From assembly GCF_011777495.1 (NCBI RefSeq), contig NZ_JAATJS010000003.1, positions 124,001 to 188,000 on the forward strand: a stretch of 64,000 nucleotides of DNA, given 5' to 3'. Shown here one piece after another: positions 53,244-61,210 of the stretch. Source of the stretch: Microvirga terricola. Lineage in GTDB: Bacteria > Pseudomonadota > Alphaproteobacteria > Rhizobiales > Beijerinckiaceae. The notes beneath the pieces were generated by a model, which saw only the letters and a list, made by a program, of their open reading frames with translations, did not search any database and was not told the DNA's origin. The translations under genes were made by a program, and so were the position numbers. Within the stretch, counting starts at the first letter, position 1. Each line of letters starts with the position of its first letter.

Positions 53244-54155
53244 TCAGGCCCGTCGGAACTCGCTCTCAAGAGAGGGCAGGCCGTCCGTTACCACCTGTCC
53301 CTTCGCGATCAGGTCCTCAAGATGGGCAAAGACCGACAGGGCCGCGGCCCCGACCAGGGCCGGCTTCAGTCCCTGATAGATTGCGGCGACGATCTCCGGG
53401 ATCGTCCGGTCCCCTGCGGTAAGGCGGTTGAGGATCGAGGCCTCGCGTTGGCGACGATGGTGAGCCAGTGCCCGCACGAAGCGCTGGGGTTCGCGCACCG
53501 GGCCGCCATGGCCGGGCCAATAAAGGGTGTCATCGCGCCCTTTGAGCTTTTCGAGCGAGGCCATGAAATCGCCCATGGACCCATCCGGCGGCGCGACCAC
53601 GGTCGTGGACCAGGCCATGACGTGGTCGCCCGAGAACAGCGCCTTTTCCTCGCGCAGCGAGAAGGCAAGGTGATTGGCCATATGCCCTGGCGTCGCCACG
53701 GTTTCGAGGGTCCAGCCGGGGCCTCCGATCACGTCGCCTTCCACCAGTTCCCGGTCTGGCGCATAGTCCTTGTCGGTGCTCGCCTCCAGCAGGTTGACCT
53801 CGCCTTCGAAAAGCGGGCGGGCGCTGCGGTGCGGGCTGCACCCGACGAGCATGGCCCCCGTCGCGACCTTGATGGCCCGGGCGGCGGGTGAATGATCTTT
53901 ATGGGTATGCGTGACGAGGATGTGCGAGACCGTCTCGCCGCGCACGGCGTGAAGCAGAGCGTCGACATGCTCGGGAAGGTCGGGGCCGGGGTCGATGATC
54001 GCCACATGGCCGGTGCCGACGATGTAGCTGCAGGTGCCCGTGAAGGTGATGGGTCCCGAATTGCTCGCGACGACCCGGCGGATGAGGGGGCTGACGCGCA
54101 CGCACTCGCCGGATTGCGCCGGCGGATGGATGTCGAAAATAAGCTCGTCTGCCAT
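53244..54155 (-). CDS. MBL-fold metallo-hydrolase (LACTB2-like)
   Basis: A 303-residue metallo-beta-lactamase-fold hydrolase. The metal motif is HTHKDHSPAA (HxHxDH), with further ligands in TPGHMANHLAF and FSGDHVMAW. A C-terminal winged-helix-like part (RTIPEIVAAIYQGLKPALVG) is as in LACTB2-type nucleases and related hydrolases. The substrate is not known. The ATG at 54155 fits; 130 bases separate it from the divergent bioY. Confidence 0.9.
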   Translation of the reverse strand: MADELIFDIHPPAQSGECVRVSPLIRRVVASNSGPITFTGTCSYIVGTGHVAIIDPGPDLPEHVDALLHAVRGETVSHILVTHTHKDHSPAARAIKVATGAMLVGCSPHRSARPLFEGEVNLLEASTDKDYAPDRELVEGDVIGGPGWTLETVATPGHMANHLAFSLREEKALFSGDHVMAWSTTVVAPPDGSMGDFMASLEKLKGRDDTLYWPGHGGPVREPQRFVRALAHHRRQREASILNRLTAGDRTIPEIVAAIYQGLKPALVGAAALSVFAHLEDLIAKGQVVTDGLPSLESEFRRA

Positions 54156-54285
54156 GACCTTCCTTCAGAAATCTTCTGGGCATCAATATGGAGCTTCGCA
54201 GCTGCCGCTTGAGGCCGCGCTTCGACCCCCCTATAAGGCCTAAACAACCGCCCGCGAATGGCGGAACGAGATCGGAGATCTGCTT

Positions 54286-54906
54286 ATGTCGACTGGCGCC
54301 ATGTCCCTTGCCACGCCGTCCACCCTCGTCGGCCTCCTCTGGCCGTCGCGTGATGACGCCCGATTTGCCGCGCTTCGCGCCATCGTCCTCATGGTCGCGG
54401 GCTCTGCGCTTCTCACCATTTCCGCCAAGGTCCAGGTGCCGCTGCCTTACGTGCCCATGACCATGCAGACCATGGTCGTCCTGCTGATCGGCGCGTCCTA
54501 CGGCCTGCGCCTCGGCGGCGCCACGGTTGCGCTCTACCTTGCCGAGGGCGCGATGGGCATGCCCGTCTTCGCCAACACCCCGCCGATGGCTGCTGGCATT
54601 TCCTATTTCTTCAGCCCGACGGGCGGCTTCCTCTTCGGCTTCCTCGCCGCCGCCCTCGTGATGGGCTTCATGGCTGAGCGCGGCTGGGACCGTTCGCTCG
54701 GTCGCGTCATCGTCATGATGACCATCGGCCACGCGGTGATCTTCGCGGTCGGTCTGTCCTGGCTCTCGGCTATCATGCCCTTCGCCAAGGCCTGGACCGT
54801 CGGCGCCGCGCCGTTCATCGCCGCGACCCTCGTCAAGACCGCGCTCGCCGCCGCCCTGATGCAGGCCGCCTGGACGGTGACGCGCCGCAAGAACGCTTCC
54901 CGCTAA
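54286..54906 (+). CDS. bioY: Biotin transporter BioY
   Basis: A 206-residue S-component of an ECF-type or stand-alone biotin uptake system with six membrane helices. Family segments are KVQVPLPYVPMTMQTMVVLL, AEGAMGMPVF and SPTGGFLFGFLAAA. No ECF ATPase (BioM/BioN) is beside it, so it may work alone or share a module encoded elsewhere. A strong terminator follows at 54931. Confidence 0.94.
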   Translation: MSTGAMSLATPSTLVGLLWPSRDDARFAALRAIVLMVAGSALLTISAKVQVPLPYVPMTMQTMVVLLIGASYGLRLGGATVALYLAEGAMGMPVFANTPPMAAGISYFFSPTGGFLFGFLAAALVMGFMAERGWDRSLGRVIVMMTIGHAVIFAVGLSWLSAIMPFAKAWTVGAAPFIAATLVKTALAAALMQAAWTVTRRKNASR

Positions 54907-54930
54907 GATCGGTATCAGTTCGCATTTTGG

Positions 54931-54962
54931 AAGCCGCCCCACGGGGCGGCTTCTTTGTTTTT
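54931..54962 (+). terminator. Rho-independent terminator after bioY
   Basis: AAGCCGCC and GGCGGCTT form the stem (54931-54938, 54945-54952) with a short GC loop, followed by CTTTGTTTTTAA. It lies 25 bases after bioY. On the other strand it may also stop the convergent DoxX gene. Confidence 0.85.
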
Positions 54963-54972
54963 AATTCGCCGA

Positions 54973-55380
54973 TCAGGCCGCGCGCCGTTGCCACAAATTG
55001 TCGAGGCTCCATGCCCCGCCGCCGGCAGCGACGAGATACAAAAAGACGAAGCAGTAGAGAATAGCCGCGTCGCCGCCATTCAGCGCCGGGAAGAAGCTTT
55101 TAGGCGCATGCACCATCCAGTAGGCGACAGCCATCTGGCCCGAGAGAATGAACGCGACAGGGCGCGTGAAAAGGCCAAGCGTCAGAAGCGCGCCGCCGAC
55201 GATCTCAAGAATGCCGCCGAACCACAGCAGCGTGAACAGCGTCGGCGCAGGATTCGCCGAAGCGGGAAAGCCGAAAAATTTTTGCGTGCCGTGCTCCAGG
55301 AAGATCAGCGCGGCGACGATGCGCAGCACGCTCAAGAGCCGCGGAGCCCAGACGCTTTCAAGGGAAGGAGTTCCGTTCAT
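54973..55380 (-). CDS. DoxX-family membrane protein
   Basis: A 135-residue protein with four membrane helices typical of the DoxX family: the first helix RIVAALIFLEHGTQKFFGFP, WFGGILEIVGGALLTLGLF and the C-terminal YCFVFLYLVAAGG. Members are linked to redox or thiosulfate metabolism, but most have no proven function. ATG 55380 is preceded by GGAGATGAATTG, a good ribosome-binding site. Its 5' leader contains the inverted repeats at 55441-55505. Confidence 0.88.
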   Translation of the reverse strand: MNGTPSLESVWAPRLLSVLRIVAALIFLEHGTQKFFGFPASANPAPTLFTLLWFGGILEIVGGALLTLGLFTRPVAFILSGQMAVAYWMVHAPKSFFPALNGGDAAILYCFVFLYLVAAGGGAWSLDNLWQRRAA

Positions 55381-55440
55381 CAATTCATCTCCAAAACGGC
55401 GAGTGACAGCCGCGGGGCCTCTCGGCGCGCGGCTGTTCGA

Positions 55441-55505
55441 CAACTCGTTAGAGACGTGCTGCCGATCTTACCAGCGAGCGAAGCGGGCAGTCTGGTAACG
55501 AGTTG
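55441..55505. promoter_or_regulatory. Nested inverted repeats upstream of the DoxX gene
   Basis: CAACTCGTTA (55441-55450) is the exact reverse complement of TAACGAGTTG (55496-55505). Inside, TTACCAG (55469-55475 region) pairs with CTGGTAA (55492-55498). The two stems overlap at TAA and cannot both form. The element lies 60-125 bases upstream of the DoxX start: an operator dimer or a leader RNA switch are both possible. The stretch 55506-55766 holds only a doubtful small frame and no clear gene. Confidence 0.4.
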
Positions 55506-55589
55506 CTTACCATGTTCGAAACTCGCGTTGATCCTCGGCTGCGCCACCGCGTTCTTCTGATGTGCAGGAATGAGCGGAGGGACCTCCCC

Positions 55590-55676
55590 ATGCTGATCCT
55601 CGATCCGAGAACCGGACAAGTCGTTGCGGTCGATCCTCGGCCGAAGCGCATGCGTCTTGCTTTGCTGGGTATTTAG
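55590..55676 (+). CDS. Possible 28-residue small protein
   Basis: ATG 55590 to stop 55676 encodes MLILDPRTGQVVAVDPRPK and nine more residues. It has GGAGGGACC upstream as a ribosome-binding site. Sequences of the form DPRTGxxVxVDP recur in small alphaproteobacterial proteins, in my recollection, but this could also be chance in a gene-free gap of nearly 400 bases. Confidence 0.25.
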   Translation: MLILDPRTGQVVAVDPRPKRMRLALLGI

Positions 55677-55766
55677 GAAAAATTGGGCGTCGACGTGCGC
55701 GGCAACGCATCAAACAAGCCCCTCGAAAGAAGCTTCGCGAAAACCGTGAGAAGTCTCGGGAAGAAA

Positions 55767-55843
55767 TGGTCGGAGTGGCAGGATTTGAACCTGCGACCCC
55801 CACGTCCCGAACGTGGTGCGCTACCAGACTGCGCTACACTCCG
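55767..55843 (-). tRNA. tRNA-Pro (anticodon CGG)
   Basis: A 77-base cloverleaf on the minus strand. The acceptor stem is CGGAGTG/CACTCCG, the D-arm GCGC/GCGC, the anticodon stem CCACG/CGTGG with loop TTCGGGA (anticodon CGG, codon CCG), and the T-arm GCAGG TTCAAAT CCTGC. The discriminator A and the CCA end are encoded. Confidence 0.97.
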
Positions 55844-56006
55844 ACACCGAAAATCATCGGGAGGCCGGTCTTATAGCGGCGGTGGCGGAGGGCCGCAAGA
55901 GGCGAAATGAACCTTGACGTCGATATCTGCTCCGCTTGTGAAACTCGGCGCAAAACGGAGTTGCCAGCGACGTTTCCGCCGACTATGTACAGCGCCACGC
56001 CGACGG

Positions 56007-56081
56007 TGGGGCGTCGCCAAGCGGTAAGGCAGCGGTTTTTGGTACCGCCATTCCCAGGTTCGAATCCTGGCGCCCCAGCCA
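56007..56081 (+). tRNA. tRNA-Gln (anticodon TTG)
   Basis: A 75-base cloverleaf. The acceptor stem is TGGGGCG/CGCCCCA, the D-arm GCC/GGC, the anticodon stem GCGGT/ACCGC with loop TTTTGGT (anticodon TTG, codon CAA), and the T-arm CCAGG TTCGAAT CCTGG. Discriminator G and the CCA end are encoded. It is on the opposite strand to the tRNA-Pro and 163 bases away. Confidence 0.97.
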
Positions 56082-56142
56082 ATCTCAGAAAATCGAGAAA
56101 CCGGCGCCGGTCCGAGTGGACACTGGAATCTGATACTCTTCC

Positions 56143-57168
56143 CTACACCAACGCCTTCACAAGAAGCGGCAGACTGATGTCCATGCGATAGTCCACGGAC
56201 GAGTGGTTGTCGCGGAACTCTTCGTAAATGTGCGGGACGCCTGCGGCATCGAGCTTGCGATGCAGGATGCGGGAGCTGTAGACCATGTTGTATTGGTCGA
56301 TGTCGCCGCAATCGATGAACAGCAATTTCAGCTTGCGCAAAGCATCGAGATGCTGCGCTTCGTCTGCCATGCGCAGCGGGTCCCAGCGCAGCCAGTTGGC
56401 CCAGCGCTCCGCGATCAGCTCGCCCGTGTAGGGATCGACGGGGAGGCGGATGCCGTAGAACTGGCTTGGATCGGGGTCGAAGGTCGCGCTCTGCGCGAGG
56501 ATCATCAACGTGTGCCAGTCGGCGTCTTTCGCCTTCGGGCCGGCCTCGAATTTGCGGATGAAGGTTTCAATCGATCCGTTGTGATCGACGAGGTGGCGCA
56601 GGGCGCCGGCGAACTCGCCGAGATGATAGAGATATTCGAAGCCCACATCGCCTGAATGGGACGCGGCTGCGGACCAGACCGAGCCGCCGTGGCGCAAGGC
56701 ATGGACGAGGGCGCCATAACCGCCTGAGCTTTTGCCGAAAACGCCGCGGCGTCCGTCGCCGCCGCACGCGAAGCGGTTTTCGACGAAAGGCAGCATTTCG
56801 CGAATGAGGAAGGTTTCCCACGCACCCGTCGCCGCGCTGTCGATATATTGGTTGCCGCCAAGGCGCGTGAAGCAATCGGGAAAGGCCACCACGACCGGAG
56901 GCATGGCCCCGGTGCCGATGAGGCGGTCGAGCCGCTCTGGGACGTTTTCGCCGTAGTTCTTCCAGTTGGTGTGCGACGGTCCGCCCGCGGTATAGCCGAC
57001 GAGGTCGACGAGGAGCGGGAGGCCGCGTCCGTCATGCCCGGCCGGGACGTAGACATCCACCCGCCGTCGGGAGGGATCGCCCAGCAGGTTGCCCTTCAGG
57101 CTGTCGCTGTCGATCCAAAGCCGGTGTACGACGCCTTCCGGCACGCTGTGGTCTTTCCGCATCGTCAT
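56143..57168 (-). CDS. Esterase-type alpha/beta hydrolase (Fes/enterochelin-esterase fold)
   Basis: A 341-residue putative esterase. The nucleophile elbow is GKSSGGYGALVHAL (GxSxG), preceded by DCFTRLGGNQYIDSAATGAW; the catalytic His is probably in FRDNHSSVDYRMD near the C-terminus. The architecture resembles the esterase D/enterochelin esterase family, with unknown substrate. No signal peptide is evident. ATG 57168 or 57162 is the start. The gene is convergent with the tRNA-Gln gene and divergent from the permease. Confidence 0.82.
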   Translation of the reverse strand: MTMRKDHSVPEGVVHRLWIDSDSLKGNLLGDPSRRRVDVYVPAGHDGRGLPLLVDLVGYTAGGPSHTNWKNYGENVPERLDRLIGTGAMPPVVVAFPDCFTRLGGNQYIDSAATGAWETFLIREMLPFVENRFACGGDGRRGVFGKSSGGYGALVHALRHGGSVWSAAASHSGDVGFEYLYHLGEFAGALRHLVDHNGSIETFIRKFEAGPKAKDADWHTLMILAQSATFDPDPSQFYGIRLPVDPYTGELIAERWANWLRWDPLRMADEAQHLDALRKLKLLFIDCGDIDQYNMVYSSRILHRKLDAAGVPHIYEEFRDNHSSVDYRMDISLPLLVKALV

Positions 57169-57322
57169 TCTCGCGAAAGGGCAGGGGCTTCTGGTGTGGC
57201 CGGGCTGCGGGGATTTGTCCAGAAACGAGCGCCATCGCAATGGTTAATAAGTCCTTAGCCGACCTAGCCATTTGAGGGGGGCTGGCGCTAGGGTGCCAGC
57301 TGCTCGCGTGGGGGAAACACCA

Positions 57323-58660
57323 ATGACAGACAGCTTCTTGCCTCGATGGACCCTGAAGACGGAAGGGACCATCATGCCCGACGAACGACTGCCCATGGGG
57401 CAGACGGTCGTCGTCGGCCTTCAGCACGTCGTGGCCATGTTCGGCTCGACGGTGCTCGCGCCCATTCTGATGGGCTTCGATCCGAATGTGTCGATCCTGT
57501 TTTCCGGCATCGCGACGCTGCTTTTCTTCCTCATCGTCGGCGGTCGGGTCCCGAGCTACCTCGGATCGAGCTTCGCGTTCATCGGCCCCGTGCTCGTCGC
57601 GACGGGTGCGACGGTTGGAAGCCCCAACCCGAATATCCCCCTCGCTCTCGGCGGCATCATTGCGGCCGGTGCGCTCTACTTCCTCATCGGCCTTGCGGTT
57701 CAGATGGCCGGCCATCGCTGGGTGGAGCGGGTCATTCCGCCGGTCGTCACGGGCGCTATCGTTGCGGCCATCGGCCTTGTCCTGGCACCCATCGCCATTT
57801 CGAGCGCGTCCGGCGTGACGCCGGATAATCAGGCCGGGACGGCCTTCGCCCGCTGGATCGCCGTCACCACCGTCGTCGCGGTCGGCCTTGTCGCCGTCTA
57901 TGCGCCGGGCATGTGGCGGCGTCTGCCGGTTCTCGTCGGCGGCGCGGTTGGCTACTTCGCCTATTACGTCTGCGCCAACATTCTTGGGTTTGGCCAGCCC
58001 ATCGACTTCGCGAAGGTCGGGCAGGCGGCCTGGTTCGGGCTGCCCACGTTCCAGAGCCCGGTCTTCGACATGCGCGCCATCAGCCTGATCGCGCCCGTCG
58101 CGATCATCCTGGTTGCGGAGAATCTCGGTCACATCAAAGCCATCGGTGCGATGACCGGCCGCAATCTCGACCCCTATCTCGGGCGCGCCTTCATGGGAGA
58201 CGGCCTCTCAACCATGCTCTCCGGCGCCTGCGGCGGTACGGGCATGACGACCTATGCGGAAAACATGGGCGTTATGTCGGTGACCCGTATCTACTCGACG
58301 CTGATCTTCGTGGTTGCCGCGGTGATCGCGCTGCTCCTCGGCCTGTCGCCGAAGTTCGGCGCCTTCATCGGTACGATCCCTGTGCCCGTCCTCGGCGGCC
58401 TGTCGATTGTGGTCTTCGGCCTCATCGCGGCGGCGGCTGGGCGGATCTGGGTCGAGAACCGGGTCGACTTCTCCAACCCACGTAATCTCATCACCGTGGC
58501 GGTGGCCTTGGTTCTGGGCGCAGGCAATTTCAAGCTGACCGTCGGTGGCTTCACCCTCGACGGCATCGGCACCGCGACCTTCGGCGCCATCATTCTCTAT
58601 CACCTGCTCCATCTGAAGCAGACCGCCTCTGTGGTGGAGCGTCCTCAAGCCGCAGAGTAA
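57323..58660 (+). CDS. rutG: Nucleobase:cation symporter NCS2 (RutG/UraA type)
   Basis: A 445-residue permease with about 14 membrane segments that would take up uracil or related pyrimidines. It begins with DERLPMGQTVVVGLQHVVAM and contains the NCS2 signatures VAENLGHIKAIGAMTGRN (with the substrate Glu) and TTYAENMGVMSVTRIYST. The DERLP start resembles E. coli RutG more than UraA; no rut operon genes are nearby, so the symbol is provisional. It ends at the perfect terminator at 58682. Confidence 0.88.
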   Translation: MTDSFLPRWTLKTEGTIMPDERLPMGQTVVVGLQHVVAMFGSTVLAPILMGFDPNVSILFSGIATLLFFLIVGGRVPSYLGSSFAFIGPVLVATGATVGSPNPNIPLALGGIIAAGALYFLIGLAVQMAGHRWVERVIPPVVTGAIVAAIGLVLAPIAISSASGVTPDNQAGTAFARWIAVTTVVAVGLVAVYAPGMWRRLPVLVGGAVGYFAYYVCANILGFGQPIDFAKVGQAAWFGLPTFQSPVFDMRAISLIAPVAIILVAENLGHIKAIGAMTGRNLDPYLGRAFMGDGLSTMLSGACGGTGMTTYAENMGVMSVTRIYSTLIFVVAAVIALLLGLSPKFGAFIGTIPVPVLGGLSIVVFGLIAAAAGRIWVENRVDFSNPRNLITVAVALVLGAGNFKLTVGGFTLDGIGTATFGAIILYHLLHLKQTASVVERPQAAE

Positions 58661-58681
58661 AACTGGCTTGGACCTGAAAAC

Positions 58682-58719
58682 GAGAAAGCCCGCGTTGAGC
58701 GATCAACGCGGGCTTTCTC
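58682..58719. terminator. Perfect 17-bp hairpin terminator
   Basis: The arms 58682-58698 and 58703-58719 are exact reverse complements with a GCGA loop. The sequence continues TTTGAAA on the plus side. It lies between the permease gene and the convergent gene at 58746 and is likely to stop transcription from both sides. Confidence 0.9.
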
Positions 58720-58745
58720 TTTGAAACTGCAGTGAAAAGCGACCG

Positions 58746-59003
58746 TCAGCGTCTCCGGCGGACCCGCGCGGGGAGGGGATCGTGAGACGGGGAGGCGAGG
58801 GCGATCAAAAGCATCAGCGCGGAAAGGGACCCAGCGATGAGGGCAAGCGCCCCGGCAATCGCGACCTGGGAGGCCAGGCCCGTTACGCCAGCAAGTGCCG
58901 TAAGGATCAGAAAGATCAGGAAAGCTCTGTACGCGACGGAACGGTTCATCGACTCGGTCTCCCAGCGGATTCTGGAAACGTACTGCCGCGCTTTCGGTTC
59001 CAT
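58746..59003 (-). CDS. Small two-helix membrane protein
   Basis: An 85-residue protein with two membrane segments (about 25-46 and 48-70) and a basic C-terminus (ARVRRRR). The AAGGAACTCAAGG sequence upstream of ATG 59003 gives a ribosome-binding site; an internal ATG at 58949 would remove 18 residues. It is divergent from the DUF1328 gene and near the stress locus. Function unknown. Confidence 0.55.
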   Translation of the reverse strand: MEPKARQYVSRIRWETESMNRSVAYRAFLIFLILTALAGVTGLASQVAIAGALALIAGSLSALMLLIALASPSHDPLPARVRRRR

Positions 59004-59070
59004 CCTTGAGTTCCTTTCCTTGAATACTTCGCGATCTCTTTAAGGAATAAGGTGAATGAGTCTTTTTCAC

Positions 59071-59096
59071 GGAACCATACAGTCGCGCTTGGCGTT
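59071..59096 (+). promoter_or_regulatory. EcfG-type promoter of the DUF1328 gene
   Basis: GGAAC (59071-59075), 17 bases, CGTT (59093-59096): an exact match to the general-stress sigma factor consensus. The start codon of the small gene lies 41 bases after the -10. Confidence 0.7.
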
Positions 59097-59137
59097 AGTT
59101 CCGGAACACGCTCAGACACATTCCGCGAGGTGATGTC

Positions 59138-59311
59138 ATGTTAGGCTGGGCAATTACCTTTCTGATCATCGCGCTCGTCGCGGCCGTCTTCGGCTTCGGC
59201 GGCATTGCGGGTACGGCCGTTGAAATGGCGAAGCTCATCTTCTTCGTGGCAATCGTACTTTTCGCCATCTCCGCGGTGATCGGCCTCCTGAGGGGGAGAA
59301 ATCCCCTCTAG
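59138..59311 (+). CDS. DUF1328-family small membrane protein
   Basis: A 57-residue protein ([20 protein letters not shown], then [19 protein letters not shown]) with two membrane helices, matching the DUF1328 (YtjA) family widespread among proteobacteria. Its length is normal for the family. The nearby exact EcfG promoter suggests induction in the general stress response, as reported for relatives in other Hyphomicrobiales. A strong hairpin follows at 59323. Confidence 0.85.
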   Translation: MLGWAITFLIIALVAAVFGFGGIAGTAVEMAKLIFFVAIVLFAISAVIGLLRGRNPL

Positions 59312-59322
59312 CGCGACACGAC

Positions 59323-59351
59323 CGAAACGCCGCCTTCAGGGCGGCGTTTCG
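59323..59351. terminator. Hairpin terminator between DUF1328 gene and ecfG
   Basis: CGAAACGCCGCC (59323-59334) pairs with GGCGGCGTTTCG (59340-59351) around a 5-base loop. It lies between convergent genes and can serve both. Confidence 0.8.
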
Positions 59352-59379
59352 TCATGGGCTTGGTGACGAAGGAAGGTCT

Positions 59380-59922
59380 TTAGGAGTTTTGAAGCGCCGC
59401 GCGGGTCATGCTGTCCGGGCCCAGATCGTCCACGTCGTCGACGTTCAGCAGCGAGGCGAGGCGGAAGCGCGCGCGATTGACGCGGCTTTTGATGGTTCCC
59501 ACCGCGCAGCCGCAGATATGGGCGGCTTCCTCATAGGAGAAGCCGGAGGCGCCTACGAGGAGCAGGGCCTCCCTCTGGTCGGGCGGCAACTTGGCCAGGG
59601 CGCTGCGGAAATCCTCGAAGTCCAGGCGCGCGCCCTGTTCCGGCTGCACCTTGAGGCGGCCTGCATAGGATCCGTCCGGGTCTTCGACCTCGCGCCGGCG
59701 CTTGCGATATTCGGAATGGAAAAGGTTGCGCAGGATCGTGAAGAGCCAGGCATTCAGGTTGGTGCCGCGCTCGAACCGGTGCAAGTTCGACAGCGCACGC
59801 AAGAGGGTGTCCTGAACGAGATCGTCGGCTCGATCGACCTGGCCGGACAAGGAGATAGCGAAAGCACGGAGGCTGGGAACAGCGGCCAAAAGAGCGTCTC
59901 GGAGATCCGGCTCCGGCGTCAT
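59380..59922 (-). CDS. ecfG: General-stress ECF sigma factor EcfG
   Basis: A 180-residue ECF sigma factor (ECF15 group) directing RNA polymerase to GGAAC-N16/17-CGTT promoters of the alphaproteobacterial stress regulon. Region 2 (residues 10-75) has DRADDLVQDTLLRAL and LNAWLFTILRNLFHSEYRKR; region 4 (115-170) has LPPDQREALLLVGASGFSYE and GTIKSRVNRAR. It overlaps nepR by four bases (ATGA). NepR holds it inactive until phosphorylated PhyR binds NepR. Confidence 0.96.
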   Translation of the reverse strand: MTPEPDLRDALLAAVPSLRAFAISLSGQVDRADDLVQDTLLRALSNLHRFERGTNLNAWLFTILRNLFHSEYRKRRREVEDPDGSYAGRLKVQPEQGARLDFEDFRSALAKLPPDQREALLLVGASGFSYEEAAHICGCAVGTIKSRVNRARFRLASLLNVDDVDDLGPDSMTRAALQNS

Positions 59923-60137
59923 TCAGGCGTCTCCAGGTCTTTCTTGTCGAGCTGTTCCAGCAACTCCTTGAAACGATCCGGGACAGGCTGCTGCATCAAT
60001 TCGTCGTACATGGCACGTAACTGATCGCCGATACGCTTTTGACTGGTGCTGTCGAGTTTGGGTTCTGCGGTCAACTTTTCGTCCAAGAATTCCTCCGGAA
60101 TCACCCGAGCCAGCTTGTTCCCCTTCTCACCTGTCAT
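59919..60137 (-). CDS. nepR: Anti-sigma factor NepR
   Basis: A 72-residue anti-sigma factor. The conserved helix is KRIGDQLRAMYDELMQQPVP followed by DRFKELLEQLD, the segment that binds either EcfG or the sigma-like domain of PhyR. The gene precedes and overlaps ecfG, giving balanced synthesis. An exact EcfG promoter lies upstream (60219-60243), so the pair is autoregulated. Confidence 0.95.
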   Translation of the reverse strand: MTGEKGNKLARVIPEEFLDEKLTAEPKLDSTSQKRIGDQLRAMYDELMQQPVPDRFKELLEQLDKKDLETPE

Positions 60138-60218
60138 CTAAATCCCCTTGCGGTCCCTATCTTAAATGGTTCGGGACCGCGAACCTTGGCAGTACCTGCA
60201 CGCCGAATTTCGAGCAAT

Positions 60219-60243
60219 AACGTCTGTCCTTGCCTTCGGTTCC
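60219..60243 (-). promoter_or_regulatory. EcfG-type promoter of nepR-ecfG
   Basis: On the minus strand GGAAC (60243-60239), 16 bases, CGTT (60222-60219) match the consensus exactly. It lies about 80 bases before the nepR start, as expected for an autoregulated operon. Confidence 0.85.
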
Positions 60244-60250
60244 AAAGAAT

Positions 60251-60275
60251 GGAACTTTCTTATCCCTGTGGAGTT
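60251..60275 (+). promoter_or_regulatory. Possible EcfG-type promoter of phyR
   Basis: On the plus strand GGAAC (60251-60255) is followed after 16 bases by AGTT (60272-60275), one mismatch from CGTT. The phyR start is 53 bases downstream. It would make phyR and nepR-ecfG divergent targets of the same sigma factor. Confidence 0.55.
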
Positions 60276-60327
60276 GAAACGTCCGTATCCGCAAGAAACG
60301 AGTTCAAAAGCACATAAGGGGAAGCGA

Positions 60328-61131
60328 ATGTCGACAGCTCAGCTTGTCGTCCAACACTTGCCGTATCTTCGCCGTTACGCCCGCGCCCTGACGGGGAGCC
60401 AGATCGCCGGCGACGCCTATGTGGCTGCAACGCTCGAGACGCTGGTCAGCGAGCCTGAAACCATAGGGCCTTCCGGCAACGTCAAGGTTGAGCTGTTCCA
60501 GGTTTTTACCCGTATTTGGAATTCCCTGTCCGTGAACGGCCGCAGCGAGCTGATCCAGCGCGATCTGCCGGCGGAGGTTCGCTTAGGGCAGATCACTCCC
60601 CTGCCGCGGCAGGCTTTCCTTCTGTCCTGCCTTGAAGGCTTCAGCGAGGATGAAGTCGGCCAAATCCTGGGGAGCCACGTGGCCACCGTCCGCGACCTAG
60701 TGGACGAGGCGGGCCGCGAACTGGCCGCCGATATGGCGACCGACATCCTCATTATCGAGGACGAGCCCTTGATCGCCATGGATCTCGAGGCTCTCGTCGA
60801 AAGCCTGGGGCACAATGTCACCGGCATTGCGCGCACGCGTACCGAGGCGGTCAAGCTCGCCTCCGTCAAACGTCCCGGTTTGATCCTGGCCGATATCCAG
60901 TTGGCTGACGGCAGCTCCGGCCTCGACGCGGTGAACGATCTTCTCAAGGCCTTCGAAGTGCCGGTCATCTTCATCACGGCCTATCCGGAGCGCTTCCTCA
61001 CCGGCGAACGGCCCGAGCCCGCCTTCCTGATCGCCAAACCCTTCCAGCCCGCCAACGTCTCGGCCGTCATCAGCCAGGCGCTGTTCTTCCAGCAGAGCGC
61101 GCGGCGTCGAGAGGTTCGCGCGAGCGCCTGA
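60328..61131 (+). CDS. phyR: Response regulator PhyR (general stress anti-anti-sigma factor)
   Basis: A 267-residue protein with an N-terminal sigma-factor-like domain (residues 1-140) and a C-terminal receiver domain (about 145-265). The receiver shows the acidic pair in IIEDEPLIAMD, the phospho-acceptor Asp in GLILADIQLADG, and the conserved Lys in FLIAKPFQPANV. On phosphorylation the sigma-like domain mimics EcfG and captures NepR. ATG 60328 has AAGGGGAAGCG upstream. No sensor histidine kinase (HWE type) is seen in the window. Confidence 0.96.
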   Translation: MSTAQLVVQHLPYLRRYARALTGSQIAGDAYVAATLETLVSEPETIGPSGNVKVELFQVFTRIWNSLSVNGRSELIQRDLPAEVRLGQITPLPRQAFLLSCLEGFSEDEVGQILGSHVATVRDLVDEAGRELAADMATDILIIEDEPLIAMDLEALVESLGHNVTGIARTRTEAVKLASVKRPGLILADIQLADGSSGLDAVNDLLKAFEVPVIFITAYPERFLTGERPEPAFLIAKPFQPANVSAVISQALFFQQSARRREVRASA

Positions 61132-61159
61132 CAGATTTTCTGATGATCTCAGCAAGCAA

Positions 61160-61190
61160 AAGCCTAGCTTTAGAGCTAGGCTTTTTCTTT
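61160..61190 (+). terminator. Rho-independent terminator of phyR
   Basis: AAGCCTAGCT (61160-61169) and AGCTAGGCTT (61174-61183) form a perfect 10-bp stem with loop TTAG, followed by TTTCTTT. It lies 28 bases after phyR. Confidence 0.9.
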
Positions 61191-61210
61191 GGCGTGCGCC
61201 TTTTGAGAAA

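Noticed and set aside
55507..55803. A 98-codon minus-strand frame overlapping tRNA-Pro
   Set aside because: Its start lies inside the tRNA gene (the familiar GVAGSNPATPT artefact of tRNA shadows).
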